Of a stretch of 13,981 nt of DNA, positions 13,805 through 13,981 are shown in pieces (the first letter of the stretch is position 1; each line of letters begins with the position of its first letter). This DNA comes from Anaerolineae bacterium (GTDB taxonomy: Bacteria; Chloroflexota; Anaerolineae; E26-bin7). The stretch lies in assembly GCA_029933115.1 (NCBI GenBank), contig JAOZOT010000041.1, forward strand, positions 1,635 to 15,615. Reading direction: 5' to 3'. The translations under genes and the position numbers were made by a program. The notes under the pieces were generated by a model that saw only the letters and a program-made list of their open reading frames with translations, made no database searches and had not been told where the DNA came from.

Positions 13805-13810
13805 CCTCCT
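13805..13810 (-). promoter_or_regulatory. mreB ribosome binding site
   Basis: A full AGGAGG lies eight bases before GTG 13796. It overlaps the coding region that a GTG 13814 start would use, so it decides for the shorter MreB. Confidence 0.8.
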
Positions 13811-13848
13811 GCACTCTATTTTTAAACCCGGCTCCAGGTGAAGGTCAT

Positions 13849-13871
13849 AAGCTATCGGAAACCCGATGCTT
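13849..13871. promoter_or_regulatory. Stem-loop in the mreB leader
   Basis: aagc-t-atcgg-aaac-ccgat-gctt forms a nine-pair stem with a single bulged base and a four-base loop. It lies inside the roughly 90-base leader between the predicted transcription start and the mreB start. It could affect mRNA stability or control expression of the operon. There is no T-run, so it is not a simple terminator. Confidence 0.45.
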
Positions 13872-13892
13872 GGCCGGGATGGTCACTATTGA

Positions 13893-13922
13893 ATTATACC
13901 ACAAATCTCGCAATTCAAAAAG
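13893..13922 (-). promoter_or_regulatory. Extended -10 promoter of the mreB operon
   Basis: On the minus strand TGGTATAAT (-10 at 13893-13898 with the TGn extension at 13899-13901) matches the vegetative extended -10 consensus exactly. The -35 region is poor (TTTTGA at 16-bp spacing), which is acceptable for an extended -10 promoter. Transcription would begin near 13886, giving a leader of about 90 bases to mreB. Confidence 0.7.
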
Positions 13923-13936
13923 CAACGATAAGTCCG

Positions 13937-13948
13937 CACGTAAACGTG
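13937..13948. promoter_or_regulatory. Palindrome upstream of the mreB promoter
   Basis: CACGT-aa-ACGTG is a perfect 12-bp inverted repeat about 40 bp upstream of the -10 box. Its place suits an activator or repressor site, but nothing else supports this. The remaining bases to 13981 include a possible GTGGG/CCCAC stem (13962-13978) without a T-run. Confidence 0.3.
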
Positions 13949-13981
13949 GGCAAGTGATCGGGTGGGGCATGTTCCCACACA

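Noticed and set aside
13797..13814. A GTG 13814 start for MreB.
   Set aside because: It would place AGGAGG inside the coding region; GTG 13796 has that site at ideal spacing and fits the family N-terminus.

Overview
The window looks like a chromosomal segment of a Chloroflexota bacterium, most likely Anaerolineae-like. This is an inference from memory of families, not from a search. It rests on a moderately GC-rich sequence, a GT-C membrane protein with a C-terminal beta domain of the kind I associate with Chloroflexota glycosyltransferases, and a Clostridia-like mre-mrd-min gene order. Almost everything lies on the minus strand as one long co-oriented run. Transcription appears to start near the right edge, from an extended -10 promoter at about 13893-13922.

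In transcription order (right to left) the run is mreB, a decayed HEPN-like fragment, mreC, mreD, a large GT-C-type membrane protein, mrdA (PBP2), minC, minD, minE, rodA, a decayed small lipoprotein or PQQ-repeat remnant, a lipoprotein with an emfourin-like C-terminal domain, and a stand-alone B3/B4 domain protein. At the left edge a plus-strand gene enters the window. It encodes an 11-residue-repeat coiled coil with a C-terminal membrane anchor, and it converges on the operon so that the two stop codons share one CTAG.

The core genes form two linked machines. MreB, MreC, MreD, RodA and PBP2 are the elongasome: cytoskeleton, scaffold, SEDS glycosyltransferase and transpeptidase. MinC, MinD and MinE place the division site. 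Their order is the known mreBCD-mrdA-minCDE-rodA arrangement, interrupted between mreD and mrdA by the GT-C gene.

The unusual signals lie around this core. (1) The GT-C gene carries two in-frame, repeat-like insertions: a 54-bp palindromic element and a hairpin-rich stretch of about 280 bp. A degenerate heptanucleotide repeat sits just after its start. (2) PBP2 has a proline-rich linker and an extra beta-domain at its C-terminus, plus a calcium-loop-like sequence directly after its KTG motif. (3) The lipoprotein downstream of rodA ends in an emfourin-like domain with a possible second copy near its N-terminus. (4) Two decayed gene fragments occupy gaps of the operon. I see no RNA genes, CRISPR array or complete insertion sequence.
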